The notes beneath the pieces were generated by a model. It ran no database searches. It was not told the origin of the DNA and saw only the letters and a program-made list of their open reading frames with translations. From Pycnococcus provasolii (taxonomy: Eukaryota; Chlorophyta; Pseudoscourfieldiophyceae; Pseudoscourfieldiales; Pycnococcaceae), in the NCBI GenBank assembly GCA_938743325.2, contig OW568861.1, positions 558,001 through 622,000 of the forward strand: DNA of 64,000 bases, given 5' to 3'. Each line of letters starts with the position of its first letter. Position 1 is the stretch's first letter. Shown here piece after piece: positions 38,266-47,595 of this stretch. The translations under genes and the position numbers were made by a program.

Positions 38266-39585
38266 CTATTTTACATGTGGATTGCTTTGCATGTTTCTAT
38301 CGTAGGAAAAGCAGTTGCACGCACCTTCGTTGTTGCTTACAACGCTTAGCCTTCGGTCGCCGCGCACGCACGCCTCGCGTGTTCCGTCGAGGCTCGGGAC
38401 GCGTGCGCAAAAGTCCGCGGCGCCATCAACCAACGAGACGCTCACCGCACCCGTGCAGCTTCCGTCAAGCGTTCTCGGCGGCGCGTACTCCGCTAAGAGC
38501 TTGACGCTATTCGTGAATCTCCCGAACTTTGCGAGCACTGCGTGCTGCGCATAGTAGATCGTCATCGCCACCGCACGCTCGTTCCATGACGGCAACATCG
38601 CCACGCTCGTCGCATTCACAGTACCCGCCGCGAGTTGGAGTATGCCCCAACGTTCTGGAAGGTGCATTTGCACTTCACCCTGCCGCGACCACACCCAGTT
38701 GTCCTCATGCGGATACGCTGGGTCCTTCACGTAGCGTCCACCACGACTCATGACGTGCCACTCCACGCGGCTAAAGTTGATGCGCCAGAACTCACCGGGA
38801 CTCGGCGTGTAATTTTGCACCGTGTTGTTTAGTTTCAAACCGACGAAAGGCAGTCTGAGCTCGACGCTCCAGCCACCGTTGCGTACTGCCGGGTCGTTGA
38901 TGGGACCGCGCACGCGCGCACGTGCCATGAGCGGAGGCACCATGTTTGCCATGTCGAAGCCGTGCGCACCGAGCGTCCTCGAGCTGTTCTCTCCGCCGCC
39001 GTCGCCGTATGGCTTGTTCAGCGAGAGGTCCCACGTGACACCGAGCGCGTTGACTTCCGTCTCCTTGTAGTACGCGTTCGAGCCGCTGATGTCTACGAAC
39101 ACCTCGAAGTCGTTATCATGAAAAATTACGTCGTCATGCTTCGTGACGTTCGCCCACACGTCCGGTTCCTCGAGCTGCGCGGCGACGTACAACGCATCGT
39201 CCGTCCATCTTATTTTTGCGCGCGTTTCAAAGCGTGGTTTGACATGATTGGCGATATCGACGAACGGTTCTGTGAATGGCACTTGTTGCCACGCGACGTC
39301 GTTTAAGTTTCCGTCAAGGATGGGTGCTTCTGACGGCGGGAGGTAGTACGCGACGTACTGCCTCGGGTAGACGAGGTACTGCGGAGTTGACATATTACCT
39401 GTATGTCGCCAGAACGGACACACATGCGTGGCCATGTCCCCCAAGCCAACGGACCCAGCTCCTGAAGGCAGAGACCCCCCAACTACTCCTCCTGAAGTGA
39501 AGAAAGAAAGGAAACATGCAAGCAAGGAATACACCAACAAGCGTGATGGAAGACATGAACAAGAGGAAGAAGGGAAAATGAACAT
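38266..39585 (-). CDS. Secreted protein with CBM9/DOMON-like carbohydrate-binding domain
   Basis: The 439-residue protein starts with a hydrophobic segment 'LLVYSLLACFLSFFTSGG' that serves as a signal peptide or anchor. From about residue 78 comes 'PPSEAPILDGNLNDVAWQQVPFTEPFVDI', the standard lead-in of the CBM9-like family ('DG.ldd..W...'), followed by 'RAKIRWTDDALYVAAQLEEPDVWA' and 'DNDFEVFVDISGSNAYYK', also typical. The domain continues with 'GWSVELRLPFVGL' and 'WRINFSRVEW'. CBM9-like domains bind plant or microbial polysaccharides. No glycosidase domain is visible. The C-terminal ~120 residues are Cys-containing and may form a second module. Its role in an alga (cell surface or scavenging) is not readable. 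Confidence 0.68.
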   Translation of the reverse strand: MFIFPSSSCSCLPSRLLVYSLLACFLSFFTSGGVVGGSLPSGAGSVGLGDMATHVCPFWRHTGNMSTPQYLVYPRQYVAYYLPPSEAPILDGNLNDVAWQQVPFTEPFVDIANHVKPRFETRAKIRWTDDALYVAAQLEEPDVWANVTKHDDVIFHDNDFEVFVDISGSNAYYKETEVNALGVTWDLSLNKPYGDGGGENSSRTLGAHGFDMANMVPPLMARARVRGPINDPAVRNGGWSVELRLPFVGLKLNNTVQNYTPSPGEFWRINFSRVEWHVMSRGGRYVKDPAYPHEDNWVWSRQGEVQMHLPERWGILQLAAGTVNATSVAMLPSWNERAVAMTIYYAQHAVLAKFGRFTNSVKLLAEYAPPRTLDGSCTGAVSVSLVDGAADFCARVPSLDGTREACVRGDRRLSVVSNNEGACNCFSYDRNMQSNPHVK

Positions 39586-39663
39586 TGGGCCATCACTAAC
39601 TCACTCACCAAGCCGCCATTAATGGGAGGCACTGAAGTCTGAAGCACGGGAGGAGGCAACGCC

Positions 39664-39672
39664 AACCCCGAA
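39664..39672 (+). promoter_or_regulatory. AACCCCGAA motif between a divergent pair
   Basis: 79 bp upstream of the CBM9-like ATG (antisense to it) and 212-220 bp upstream of the JmjC gene (sense). Confidence 0.45.
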
Positions 39673-39883
39673 CGAACGGATCAAAAGTACCACCCTAGGT
39701 CAACGAGCGCCACGGGTTCCATCGTGTATCCCCGGTAGAGCGAGATTAACAGGGGTTTCTGCTAGAACAGTTTGTTCCAAGGGGTTGGTTTCTTTCTCCT
39801 CCCTTTCTCAACGTAACTTTTCCAGGTGTCGGAATTCCTACCCCTTACCATTATTCCCTTAAGCTTACAGTGACAGGCTTAAC

Positions 39884-41119
39884 ATGCGCGGCCTGAATTT
39901 GCGTTGGCGTAACATCGTGTCCGTTCTCACCATGCTCCTCGTCATCCTGCTGGTCATCTTCTGGGTCGATATGCAAGACGAGCGGTCGTCAACGACGACT
40001 AGACTGAAGGGGGATGCCTACAAGTTCTTTCACCTTCCTCGCGACTTCAAGTGCACGCGCCTGGACGCCAGAGGTGGCATGCAAGCTGACGTGCGTCGCA
40101 CGTTCGAGCAGCACGTCGAAAGACGCGAGCCTGTGATTCTGCAGCTTGGCGACGCGCTCTTCGATGCCAGCAACGGGTTCAGGTGGCGCAAGTGGATGAA
40201 ATCAGACGACGCGCGCCAGCCAGACCTCGCATATCTGGAACAGACCGTCGGCGCAGATGCCGTGGTGATGTCGAAGCGCGCGCCGTTCGGAGGGGAGACG
40301 TGGTCGTTGTCAAGAGCTGTACGCAAGCGCTTCTTTTCCCAGAGTTTTGGTGACTTCGTACGTGACTTGGATCCGTCGAATTCAACAGGTGGAGCACTCT
40401 ATCTGGGTATTCAAGGCAAGCAGGCGAAACTCACAGGTGCTTGGTATCAGCATCCGCCGCTCAGTGCGTTGAAGGACGACTTTGACTTTCCACCATTCAT
40501 GCAGGAGGCACTGCAGAAGATTGACGAAGGGTGCGAGGTGAATGGCGACGGAAGCATATCGCGCGAAGAATTTGCGTCCACGCTGTGGATGGGAAATCCT
40601 CGCGTGCCGAGCATATCGGGAACGCATTTCGACGCATTTCACAACCTCTTCGTCGTGCTGAGTGGGCACAAGAGTTTTCACATCCACAGCCCGAATGACG
40701 CCTTCTTCCTTCATCGAGACGGCGTCGTTGGTACGGTAGAGGATCATGGCAAACCGATGACGAGTTTCGGGCGCCAACGTCGGCCCATTGGCAATTTCGC
40801 GTCGTATGCCGATCTTGCACTCTCTGGCAAAGATGATAACGCGACAATGTGGTACAATCGTGCGAACCACGGTTTGTGCGACGTCGCCGCTGGCGAAGCG
40901 TTGTTTTTGCCTGCATACTTCTTCCACAGGGTCACGACAAGTGGTCTAACGATCGCGGTAAATTTCTGGGCCAACCAGCACCCGAAGTGCACAGGTCCTA
41001 TGCACTGGGACCATACGTTGCAGGCTTGTGTGCGTGACTTGACAAAGTGGCTGTTGGAACGCCTCAAGGAAACGCCATCACGAAGAAAAACGTCGTCGAA
41101 AACGTCAAAAACGTATTGA
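39884..41119 (+). CDS. Membrane-anchored JmjC/cupin-8 oxygenase-like protein
   Basis: The 411-residue protein has one hydrophobic helix near residues 12-31 (VSVLTMLLVILLVIFWV) and basic residues before it, which suggests a type II membrane protein with the enzyme in the lumen. The C-terminal half is a JmjC-type double-stranded beta-helix: H248-x-D250 in THFDAFHN binds Fe(II), H348 in FFHRV is the distal ligand, and 'GHKSFHIHSP' and 'LFLPAYFFHRVTTSGLTIAVNFWAN' are typical of the cupin-8/HSPBAP1-like group. Such enzymes hydroxylate proteins, sugars or RNA using 2-oxoglutarate. Residues about 220-231 read NGDGSISREEF, an EF-hand-like loop between the two halves. The substrate is unknown. Confidence 0.78.
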   Translation: MRGLNLRWRNIVSVLTMLLVILLVIFWVDMQDERSSTTTRLKGDAYKFFHLPRDFKCTRLDARGGMQADVRRTFEQHVERREPVILQLGDALFDASNGFRWRKWMKSDDARQPDLAYLEQTVGADAVVMSKRAPFGGETWSLSRAVRKRFFSQSFGDFVRDLDPSNSTGGALYLGIQGKQAKLTGAWYQHPPLSALKDDFDFPPFMQEALQKIDEGCEVNGDGSISREEFASTLWMGNPRVPSISGTHFDAFHNLFVVLSGHKSFHIHSPNDAFFLHRDGVVGTVEDHGKPMTSFGRQRRPIGNFASYADLALSGKDDNATMWYNRANHGLCDVAAGEALFLPAYFFHRVTTSGLTIAVNFWANQHPKCTGPMHWDHTLQACVRDLTKWLLERLKETPSRRKTSSKTSKTY

Positions 41120-41466
41120 CGTATGAGCAAGGGCATATTACAGCATTCTTAAGATTCTTAAGACAGACAGTACAGCCGACAGTCTCGAGCCTTACAAGGT
41201 CTTGTAACATAGATGGAGACATGTACAATAAATGTCACATGGAAATCGATATCGTACCGGTGGCCGATCCTGGATCCATCCATCCTCCCCCAGCCTTACC
41301 CATTTCCTTCATGCAATTGTGTATCCCCGTTTTCCACGAGCCCTTCCCCTCCCCCTCCCTCCCTCCCTCCGGGGGTTTCTCCCTCGTCGATGCAGATTGC
41401 CGGAGCTGCCCTCCTCTTCAACTTTATTTTCATTCTGCGTTTCTGCCATACCTCGTACCCGGTACC
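41120..41466. other. 347-bp leader and spacer
   Basis: Pyrimidine-rich stretches (CCCTCCCT type) precede the golgin ATG at 41467. No gene, array or AACCCCGAA motif was seen. Confidence 0.45.
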
Positions 41467-44400
41467 ATGCGCGGGCTGGGTGAGAGGTTCAAGAAAATAA
41501 TCTCGCCTGGTGCCTCCTCAGGTGGTGCAGGCGCAGTGGCTCATGGCCTTGGTGTATCATCTTTGGGATCGATTGGGGGTGCGGGTGGTGGTGGTCATGG
41601 TCGTCCTCCTTCCACTCCTTCCACTCCTCCGTCAGCGGCAGCGGCAGCATCAGCGGCAGCGGCAGCGGCGTCGCAGGCGGTCATCAAGCTGCCCATAGAA
41701 TCCGCGAAGAAACTCAGGTGGTTCGACAACAACGACCTGGCGGAACTCGCGACCAGACACGCAGAAGAGAGGCAAGACGTCCTCGCGGAAAATAGGGCGC
41801 TCAAGAATATCCTACAGCAAAGAGCGGGAATCGACGACGCGGCGCTCAACAAACTCCTGCCCGACAAAAAGGCGGAGGTGATCAGACGCGCAGACGACGC
41901 AGTCAACAGGGCAATGCTCATCGCCGCGAGGAGCGAAATCGAAAGGCTCAGGATGGAGGTGAAGGGTAGCGCGGGCGGAACGGGCGGCTTGCAGAAGCAG
42001 GTGGACGCACTCGAGTGGACGCTCGGGGAAAAGGAGGAGGAGGTGGACGCGCTGAAAGAAGAGGTGGCAGACCTCACGAGAAAGCTCAACAACGCCAACG
42101 CTGCTGGGGGAACGCCGTCGACGCCAACGCCAACACGCGGCGGCGGAATGACGCTCGGCGCCTCGCCAGCCGCGCCGTCGGCGGAGAAGGTGGAGAAGAC
42201 GGAAAGGGACCTGCGAGCAAGCAAGGCGGAAAACGTGCGCCTCAAGCGCGAACTTGCGACGGCACGCAAGGAGGCGAAAGAAAATCGGGAGGCGGCGGAG
42301 GCGGCTGCGTTGTCAGCCGCAACGTCGGTGTCGGCGTCAACCGCGCCCACGCCAGCCGTATCCACGGAGCTGGTTTCGAATATCACCGCACTTCTGAATT
42401 CCTTTGCCGATGCACAGGATGCAGCCACTGCCGCCACGTCGCGCATGCGAACCGAAGAAGCACAGCTTGCCGAAGCGGCATCCGCCACGTCGCGAGCAGC
42501 CGCCGGAATTGTCGAGGCGACGCGAGATGCATCAACGGCGGCGGCGCGGTGCCGCGCGGAGGCGCAGCAGGCTCAGCAGGCTGCGGCAAAGGCGGCATCG
42601 GCACGGCCGACGGCGGCGTCCTCCACCGACTCCGACGCCATTGCCCTGCTCTCCACGGAGCGAGACCGCCTCTCGCGGGAGCTCACCGCGTGTAAGCGCG
42701 ACCTCAGCGTCGCGCGCGTGTCACTCGACGAGGCACAGGCGCGCCTCGAGAGCCAGAGCCGCGCCTCGAAGCGCATGGAGGAGAGCATGCGAGAAAGCCA
42801 AAATCGCATCAGCGAGCTTGAGGCTGAGCTCGACGGAACGTACGAAGAGCACAGGTCGCTGGTGGCGGCAAAGAGTGAGGCGGAACGCTCGCTGGATGCT
42901 GCAAATTCCGAGCTGGTTTCGGCACGCGCCGAGCTCGAGCATGCTGAGACGCGCCGCGTGGAAAAGCTGAAGGAGATCAAGGGTGGCGTGACTGCGCTTG
43001 AGAAGCGCGCCGAGTCAGCCGAGGCTAGCCTTGAGAAGGAGAGGATTACCCTGGAGGAGGAGCGCCAGCGCGTCGCAAAGCTGGAGCGCGAGCGCGACAG
43101 CCTGCACAAGAAGGTGGCTCCGCTCGAAAAGGCGCTCGAGAGCGAGAAGGCGCGAGCGCGCGATGCAATCGCAAGCCTCGAGGAAGTACGCGCAGAGAGG
43201 CAAAGGTCGGTGGCCGAGCTCACTAGCATGCGTGGAGAGCTCGACGCTGCGTCCGCGTCCGCCGAACGGCTCAACGTCACGGCTGCCGCTCTCGCCAGCC
43301 GCGAGGCGGAGGTTGCGGAGCTCAAGCGCCAGCTGTCCACGGCAGAGGGAGCTGCGTCGAGCGCCCGCCGCGACAGCGAGTCGATGTCGGAGGAGCGCCT
43401 CGCGCTGCAGGATGCACTTGCCGCTGCTCGTGCGGAGTGCGCGCGAACCGCGAGAGAGGCTGCGAACCTGCAAGCTGCGGCAGTCGAGTGGGAGGCCAAG
43501 CGAGAGGCGCGAGAGCACTGGCCGGAAAGCGCAAAGGGCATGGTGCTGGAGCTCGAGGAGCAGCTCATGTCGTCCCGCTCGAAGGTGGACGCATTGGAGG
43601 CATCGACAATGGCTGCGCAGGAGCGTGAAGATCGCATCGCTCGCGAGGCGGCGGAGGCTGGAGCCAGCGTGGAGACGCTCGGGGAACGTCTGCGCGTGGC
43701 GGAAAAGCACTGGCGCGAGGAGTTTGAAAAGAAGGAGGCTGAGCTTTCAGCTGCAAATGACGAGGTGCGGACGCAGCGAAGTCGCGCGGACGAGCTCGAA
43801 TCTTCCGTGGATGAGTCAGCGGCAAGCCGTGCCGAGGAGCTGGCGACGGCGCTCAGCGCTGTGCGCGCCGAGCTCGAGGCGCGCACGGAGGAGTTGGATC
43901 GTTTGCGGTCGCGCAGCCGAGCGCTCCTGGAGGAGAAAGAAACCGAGCTCGCGCACGCACGATCGCTTCAGAACTTGCAGAGCTTGAGCGGCAGCTCCTC
44001 AGACCTTGCGGGCACAGGAAGCGCTGCTGCTGCTGCGGCGGCATCGGTCGCGACACCATCAACTCCCTCGACGCCGCCACCTCCAGGCACCGCCGCCGCT
44101 GGTGTTGTGGACGGATCGTCGCCGCGAACGCCCGCACCGGCGACTGAGGGCGAGTCTGGCGACGACGCAGACTCGGCGTTGTTGCTAACGGCTGAGAAGC
44201 GCCGCAACGAGGCTCTTTTGATTGCGCTTCGCGACTCGGAGCGCATCAACGAGCTTAACGAGCAGGCGAAGGAGGTTCTCAAGACGGAGCTGAACGACGT
44301 TCGGCGCGCGAATGTGCCTCGCACGCGCGATGGCGTTGACCTGTTGTACCTGAAGAACGTGGTGATCAAGGGCTACGAGACTGGCGAAGTGCAGCGTCTT

Positions 44401-44553
44401 CTCGACGTGCTTTCAACGCTGCTTCAGTTCACGCCCGACGAAGATCGGCGTGCACGCAAGTCGTTCTCGCGAGGCGTCGGCTCAAGTGCTTCGTCGTCCG
44501 TGCTTGGTCTGATCCCACCCGGCTCTCCATTCGCGAAGCTGTTTGGGTCGTGA
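41467..44553 (+). CDS. GRIP-domain golgin
   Basis: The 1028-residue protein has a Gly/Ala/Ser-rich start (MRGLGERFKKIISPG), then a near-continuous coiled coil from about residue 80 to 820, a Ser/Thr/Pro linker, and a C-terminal domain at about 955-1005 reading 'VDLLYLKNVVIKGYE...VQRLLDVLSTLLQFTPDE'. This matches the GRIP domain (conserved aromatic and hydrophobic ladder with the Tyr used for ARL1 binding). GRIP golgins tether vesicles at the trans-Golgi. The ATG at 41467 is preferred; the frame continues upstream into what looks like leader sequence. It does not share the repeat pattern of the next two coiled-coil genes. Identification is secure on the GRIP domain. Confidence 0.88.
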   Translation: MRGLGERFKKIISPGASSGGAGAVAHGLGVSSLGSIGGAGGGGHGRPPSTPSTPPSAAAAASAAAAAASQAVIKLPIESAKKLRWFDNNDLAELATRHAEERQDVLAENRALKNILQQRAGIDDAALNKLLPDKKAEVIRRADDAVNRAMLIAARSEIERLRMEVKGSAGGTGGLQKQVDALEWTLGEKEEEVDALKEEVADLTRKLNNANAAGGTPSTPTPTRGGGMTLGASPAAPSAEKVEKTERDLRASKAENVRLKRELATARKEAKENREAAEAAALSAATSVSASTAPTPAVSTELVSNITALLNSFADAQDAATAATSRMRTEEAQLAEAASATSRAAAGIVEATRDASTAAARCRAEAQQAQQAAAKAASARPTAASSTDSDAIALLSTERDRLSRELTACKRDLSVARVSLDEAQARLESQSRASKRMEESMRESQNRISELEAELDGTYEEHRSLVAAKSEAERSLDAANSELVSARAELEHAETRRVEKLKEIKGGVTALEKRAESAEASLEKERITLEEERQRVAKLERERDSLHKKVAPLEKALESEKARARDAIASLEEVRAERQRSVAELTSMRGELDAASASAERLNVTAAALASREAEVAELKRQLSTAEGAASSARRDSESMSEERLALQDALAAARAECARTAREAANLQAAAVEWEAKREAREHWPESAKGMVLELEEQLMSSRSKVDALEASTMAAQEREDRIAREAAEAGASVETLGERLRVAEKHWREEFEKKEAELSAANDEVRTQRSRADELESSVDESAASRAEELATALSAVRAELEARTEELDRLRSRSRALLEEKETELAHARSLQNLQSLSGSSSDLAGTGSAAAAAAASVATPSTPSTPPPPGTAAAGVVDGSSPRTPAPATEGESGDDADSALLLTAEKRRNEALLIALRDSERINELNEQAKEVLKTELNDVRRANVPRTRDGVDLLYLKNVVIKGYETGEVQRLLDVLSTLLQFTPDEDRRARKSFSRGVGSSASSSVLGLIPPGSPFAKLFGS

Positions 44554-44666
44554 AGTGCCAGCAGTGGAAGTGAAAAAAGTAACATAACACAACAAGTGAA
44601 AAGTAGTATATATAACTCTGGGCGTGATGTGATGTTCCCAATCCCTCTTAGGAAAGTGGTTTTATA

Positions 44667-46544
44667 ATGGATCCCCCATTTGGTTTTTTTCAACACTCCC
44701 TTCCCGCGCCGGTATCTCCTCCCTGGCCCTCGCCGTCCGCGCCTCCCGCCTCCGCGTCGGAGGGGAACGGAACTCCCGGCGCACTCCATCAAAAGCAAAA
44801 GCTTGTGATGCCGCCGGTTGTTCTCATCCGTGGTGATCGATTCGTGGCGTCACCCCGACTTCCCTCTCGTGCTCGTGCTCATTCCCGTGTTGAAAGCCGT
44901 GGTGAGCTTAAACTTCCTCGTGCCTCTTCCTTGTTGCCTCTTCGTGCGACAGACTCGGACTCGGACCTCCTCAGTGACCTCCCGGTGGATGAAAGTGCCG
45001 TGGATCTTGGGGAAGCCGTGGATCACGACCTTGTCGCTGCGGCAATTGCCGAGGCGGATGCAGCAGCCACCGCAGAGGCGGAGCAGGGCGAGAAGGTGAC
45101 GCTTGACGAAGACGTCACGGAGGCGATTGCGACTGCCGAAGAGGCGTTGGAAGATACACCCGGCTCAGGCTCTGATTACAGCAGCACGAACGACGGCAGC
45201 AATAGCCTGCCGGAGAAAATCACAACGGGAACGATTGGTGTCATTGGATACGTCGGTGCTAGCGCGGGCATCAGCGTCGCATTCGGCATCGCCTCCGCGG
45301 CGAAGAAGGCTGCGAGTTCACTGCCTGGCGGGGACGTTTTGGTGGTGACCGCGCTCATCGTGGGACTTGGAGCGGCAGGCGTGAGCCTTGCGAACGTCTT
45401 TGGCACAGACGAGGGGCGGCAAAAAGTTTCCTCTTGGATACTAACAAATGCGACAGCTGACGCCACCGCTCGCAACGCCGGAAAGCTCAGCGACGACGAC
45501 GACGATGCCAGCGAGAGCACTGCGCTCGTGTCCACGGAGCGAGCGGCGCTGCAAACCGAGCTTACCGCGGAAACGCTCGCCATCATCGAGGAGGAGACGG
45601 AACTCGCGGATGGTGGTGCGCGGCTTATCACGGATGCACCTCGGCTGGCAGGCAAGCTCGCGACCAACTATGTCAAGCGACTAGAAGTGGCTCTCATCGA
45701 CTGCCGGCTTCTGACTCGTCGTGTTGAAAGTCTGGAGGAGGCGCTCGAGGAGGCGGACAGAGAAGCGGCAGACACACAGGGAACTCTGCGCCAGCGCGAG
45801 ACGGAAGTGCGGTTGAGAAAGAGCGAGGCGATCTCGCTGCGCGTTGAATTCGACTCGCTACAGAAACGTCTCACGTCGGCGCAAGCAAATTTGGATTCTG
45901 TGCGAATGTACCAAGATCGACTCGAGCGGCAGGCTGATGAAGCGGCGTCGGAGATCGCGTCTCTGACGGACAAATTGCGTGCGGCGGAGGCTGCGAATCA
46001 GGACACGACGCGCATGCGAGAAGAGCTTGAGCAGCTCAATGCGAGCGCCGTGGAGGCGGAGGGGAAGCTGATGCAAGCGGAGGAATCTGTAGATGATTTG
46101 GCGACGAAGGCGGAGTTGAACGCAACGGAGCTGGCGCGTCTCGAGGAGGCTGAGACTGCAGCGTCAAGGACGGCGTCGGAGGCGCAGAGCGAGGCGGCGG
46201 CGGCACTCAGTCGCGCCGTCGCGGCGGAGGCGCGGGCTGAGAACCTTGCGAAGCAGCTGGATGACCTAGAGCATCAGGCTGAGGTGGCGCAACGCGAGAT
46301 GGAAGAGACTAGGAGGCAAGTGGAGGCTGCGGCATCGTCGACGGACACGAACGCATCCATGGAGGCGGTGATCGAGGAGGCGGAGGCAGAGACGCGGAAG
46401 ATGCAGGACACGAAGAAGTCGGGCCTTCCGGCGCTAAGTCGCATGCGTAAAGCCGAGCTCGTGGCGGAGTGCACGGAACGTGGCATAGACGCGAGCGGCA
46501 CCGTGCCTGTGCTGCGTGCGCGTTTGCGCACCGCAAGAAAGTAG
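44667..46544 (+). CDS. Coiled-coil membrane protein with C-terminal SAP domain (MFP1-like tether)
   Basis: The 625-residue protein begins with a Pro/Ser/Arg leader of transit type (about residues 1-90). An acidic stretch follows, then two membrane helices at about 188-212 (GVIGYVGASAGISVAFGIAS) and 223-246 (VVTALIVGLGAAGVSLANVFG). A coiled coil runs from ~280 to 580. The end reads 'LSRMRKAELVAECTERGID...TVPVLRARLR', a SAP motif, usually DNA-binding. This layout recalls plant MFP1, a thylakoid-anchored coiled-coil protein that binds nucleoid DNA, although MFP1 does not end in SAP as far as I recall. The gene is the shorter paralogue of the giant gene at 47596. A single exon is evident. Plastid nucleoid attachment is my inference. 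Confidence 0.78.
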   Translation: MDPPFGFFQHSLPAPVSPPWPSPSAPPASASEGNGTPGALHQKQKLVMPPVVLIRGDRFVASPRLPSRARAHSRVESRGELKLPRASSLLPLRATDSDSDLLSDLPVDESAVDLGEAVDHDLVAAAIAEADAAATAEAEQGEKVTLDEDVTEAIATAEEALEDTPGSGSDYSSTNDGSNSLPEKITTGTIGVIGYVGASAGISVAFGIASAAKKAASSLPGGDVLVVTALIVGLGAAGVSLANVFGTDEGRQKVSSWILTNATADATARNAGKLSDDDDDASESTALVSTERAALQTELTAETLAIIEEETELADGGARLITDAPRLAGKLATNYVKRLEVALIDCRLLTRRVESLEEALEEADREAADTQGTLRQRETEVRLRKSEAISLRVEFDSLQKRLTSAQANLDSVRMYQDRLERQADEAASEIASLTDKLRAAEAANQDTTRMREELEQLNASAVEAEGKLMQAEESVDDLATKAELNATELARLEEAETAASRTASEAQSEAAAALSRAVAAEARAENLAKQLDDLEHQAEVAQREMEETRRQVEAAASSTDTNASMEAVIEEAEAETRKMQDTKKSGLPALSRMRKAELVAECTERGIDASGTVPVLRARLRTARK

Positions 46545-46762
46545 TCTTAAGTTCAAGGCTACTGAAGTAAGTTACTATGATTTTGTTTTTTGTTTCCTTC
46601 GACAATTCCTGGTGTCCATTGGTGTGGCCGGCAGAAGTGGCCGGCAGAAGTGGCCGGCCGGCCTCATCCGTTGGAGTGGGGGTTTCCTATGCAATCTAAG
46701 GGTATGCAAATCAAGGTGTAGGTCCACGTGGTTGATGAGGGATCCCAAAGGGGTGAAAGGGG

Positions 46763-47175
46763 GAGTTTAAGACATTTCATAGGCTGTTTGGCCCGTTTTT
46801 AGACATTTCATAGGCTGTTTCAGATTGATCACATTTTATTTGGTAAAATAAGTCCATGATTTAACCTGCAAGCTAGGTCGGCAGAAATGGTCGTACCCGG
46901 CAGAAATTATCGTAATTATCGTAAATAGGCTTGTCTGCAGAACTCACACAAGGACAAGGAAGGCCCTGGGAGGTTGCACCTTGCACCTTGCAACTTGCAA
47001 CTTGCAAGCCCCCATACTCTGGAGACGCGACCATTTCAACCGACCTAGATGAATTTCACGATCCTCGACCTGTCCCGCCGACCAAAAAAATGCCGACCTA
47101 TTTCGCCGACCAGTCTAAAACAGCCTATGAAATGTCTAAAAACGGGCCAAACAGCCTATGAAATGTCTTAAACTC
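46763..47175. mobile_element. Mutator-type MITE with perfect 58-bp terminal inverted repeats and 10-bp target duplication
   Basis: The ends start GAGTTTAAGACATTTC and the two arms are identical over 58 bp. Each arm contains a tandem partial duplication of GACATTTCATAGGCTGTTT separated by GGCCCGTTTTTA. The 10-bp direct repeat GTGAAAGGGG flanks it at 46753..46762 and 47176..47185, a length typical of Mutator-like elements (9-11 bp). The 413-bp body has no transposase and repeats GGTCGGC-type motifs. Perfect arms and a perfect TSD indicate a recent insertion. The remaining spacer 46545..47595 has a 13-bp GGCCGGCAGAAGT tandem at 46625..46660. Confidence 0.88.
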
Positions 47176-47595
47176 GTGAAAGGGGACGATGGACGGCTGC
47201 GGCAATTCCCAAACTACCAGAAGAAAATGGAGGAGTACATAAAGGCTGAGAGGTGCAACTCCTACCACTACAACGAGGTGTCAAGCATACACCACGTACA
47301 GTACAGGTACAGCAAATTGACATCATGGAAAGCGGATTGATGTGATGGGATCTGAGCGTTGCTTCCTTCCTTGCGTTGCATCTGATTATTTTATGTATTG
47401 CTTGCCCTTGATTGGTACTGTAAACTTTACCTTTCCTTTATCCAAACTTTCCGCAAGTGAAGTGCTTTTTGTGTGCTTTCCGCCTCTACCTTAGGCTCCA
47501 TTGCATCTTACCCGCCACATCTCACGCGTGTGTGTCAAGGCCGGCGGTGGCTCATCCACCTGGTGTACTGTAGGCGTTAAGCAGCTTAGGGTGCG

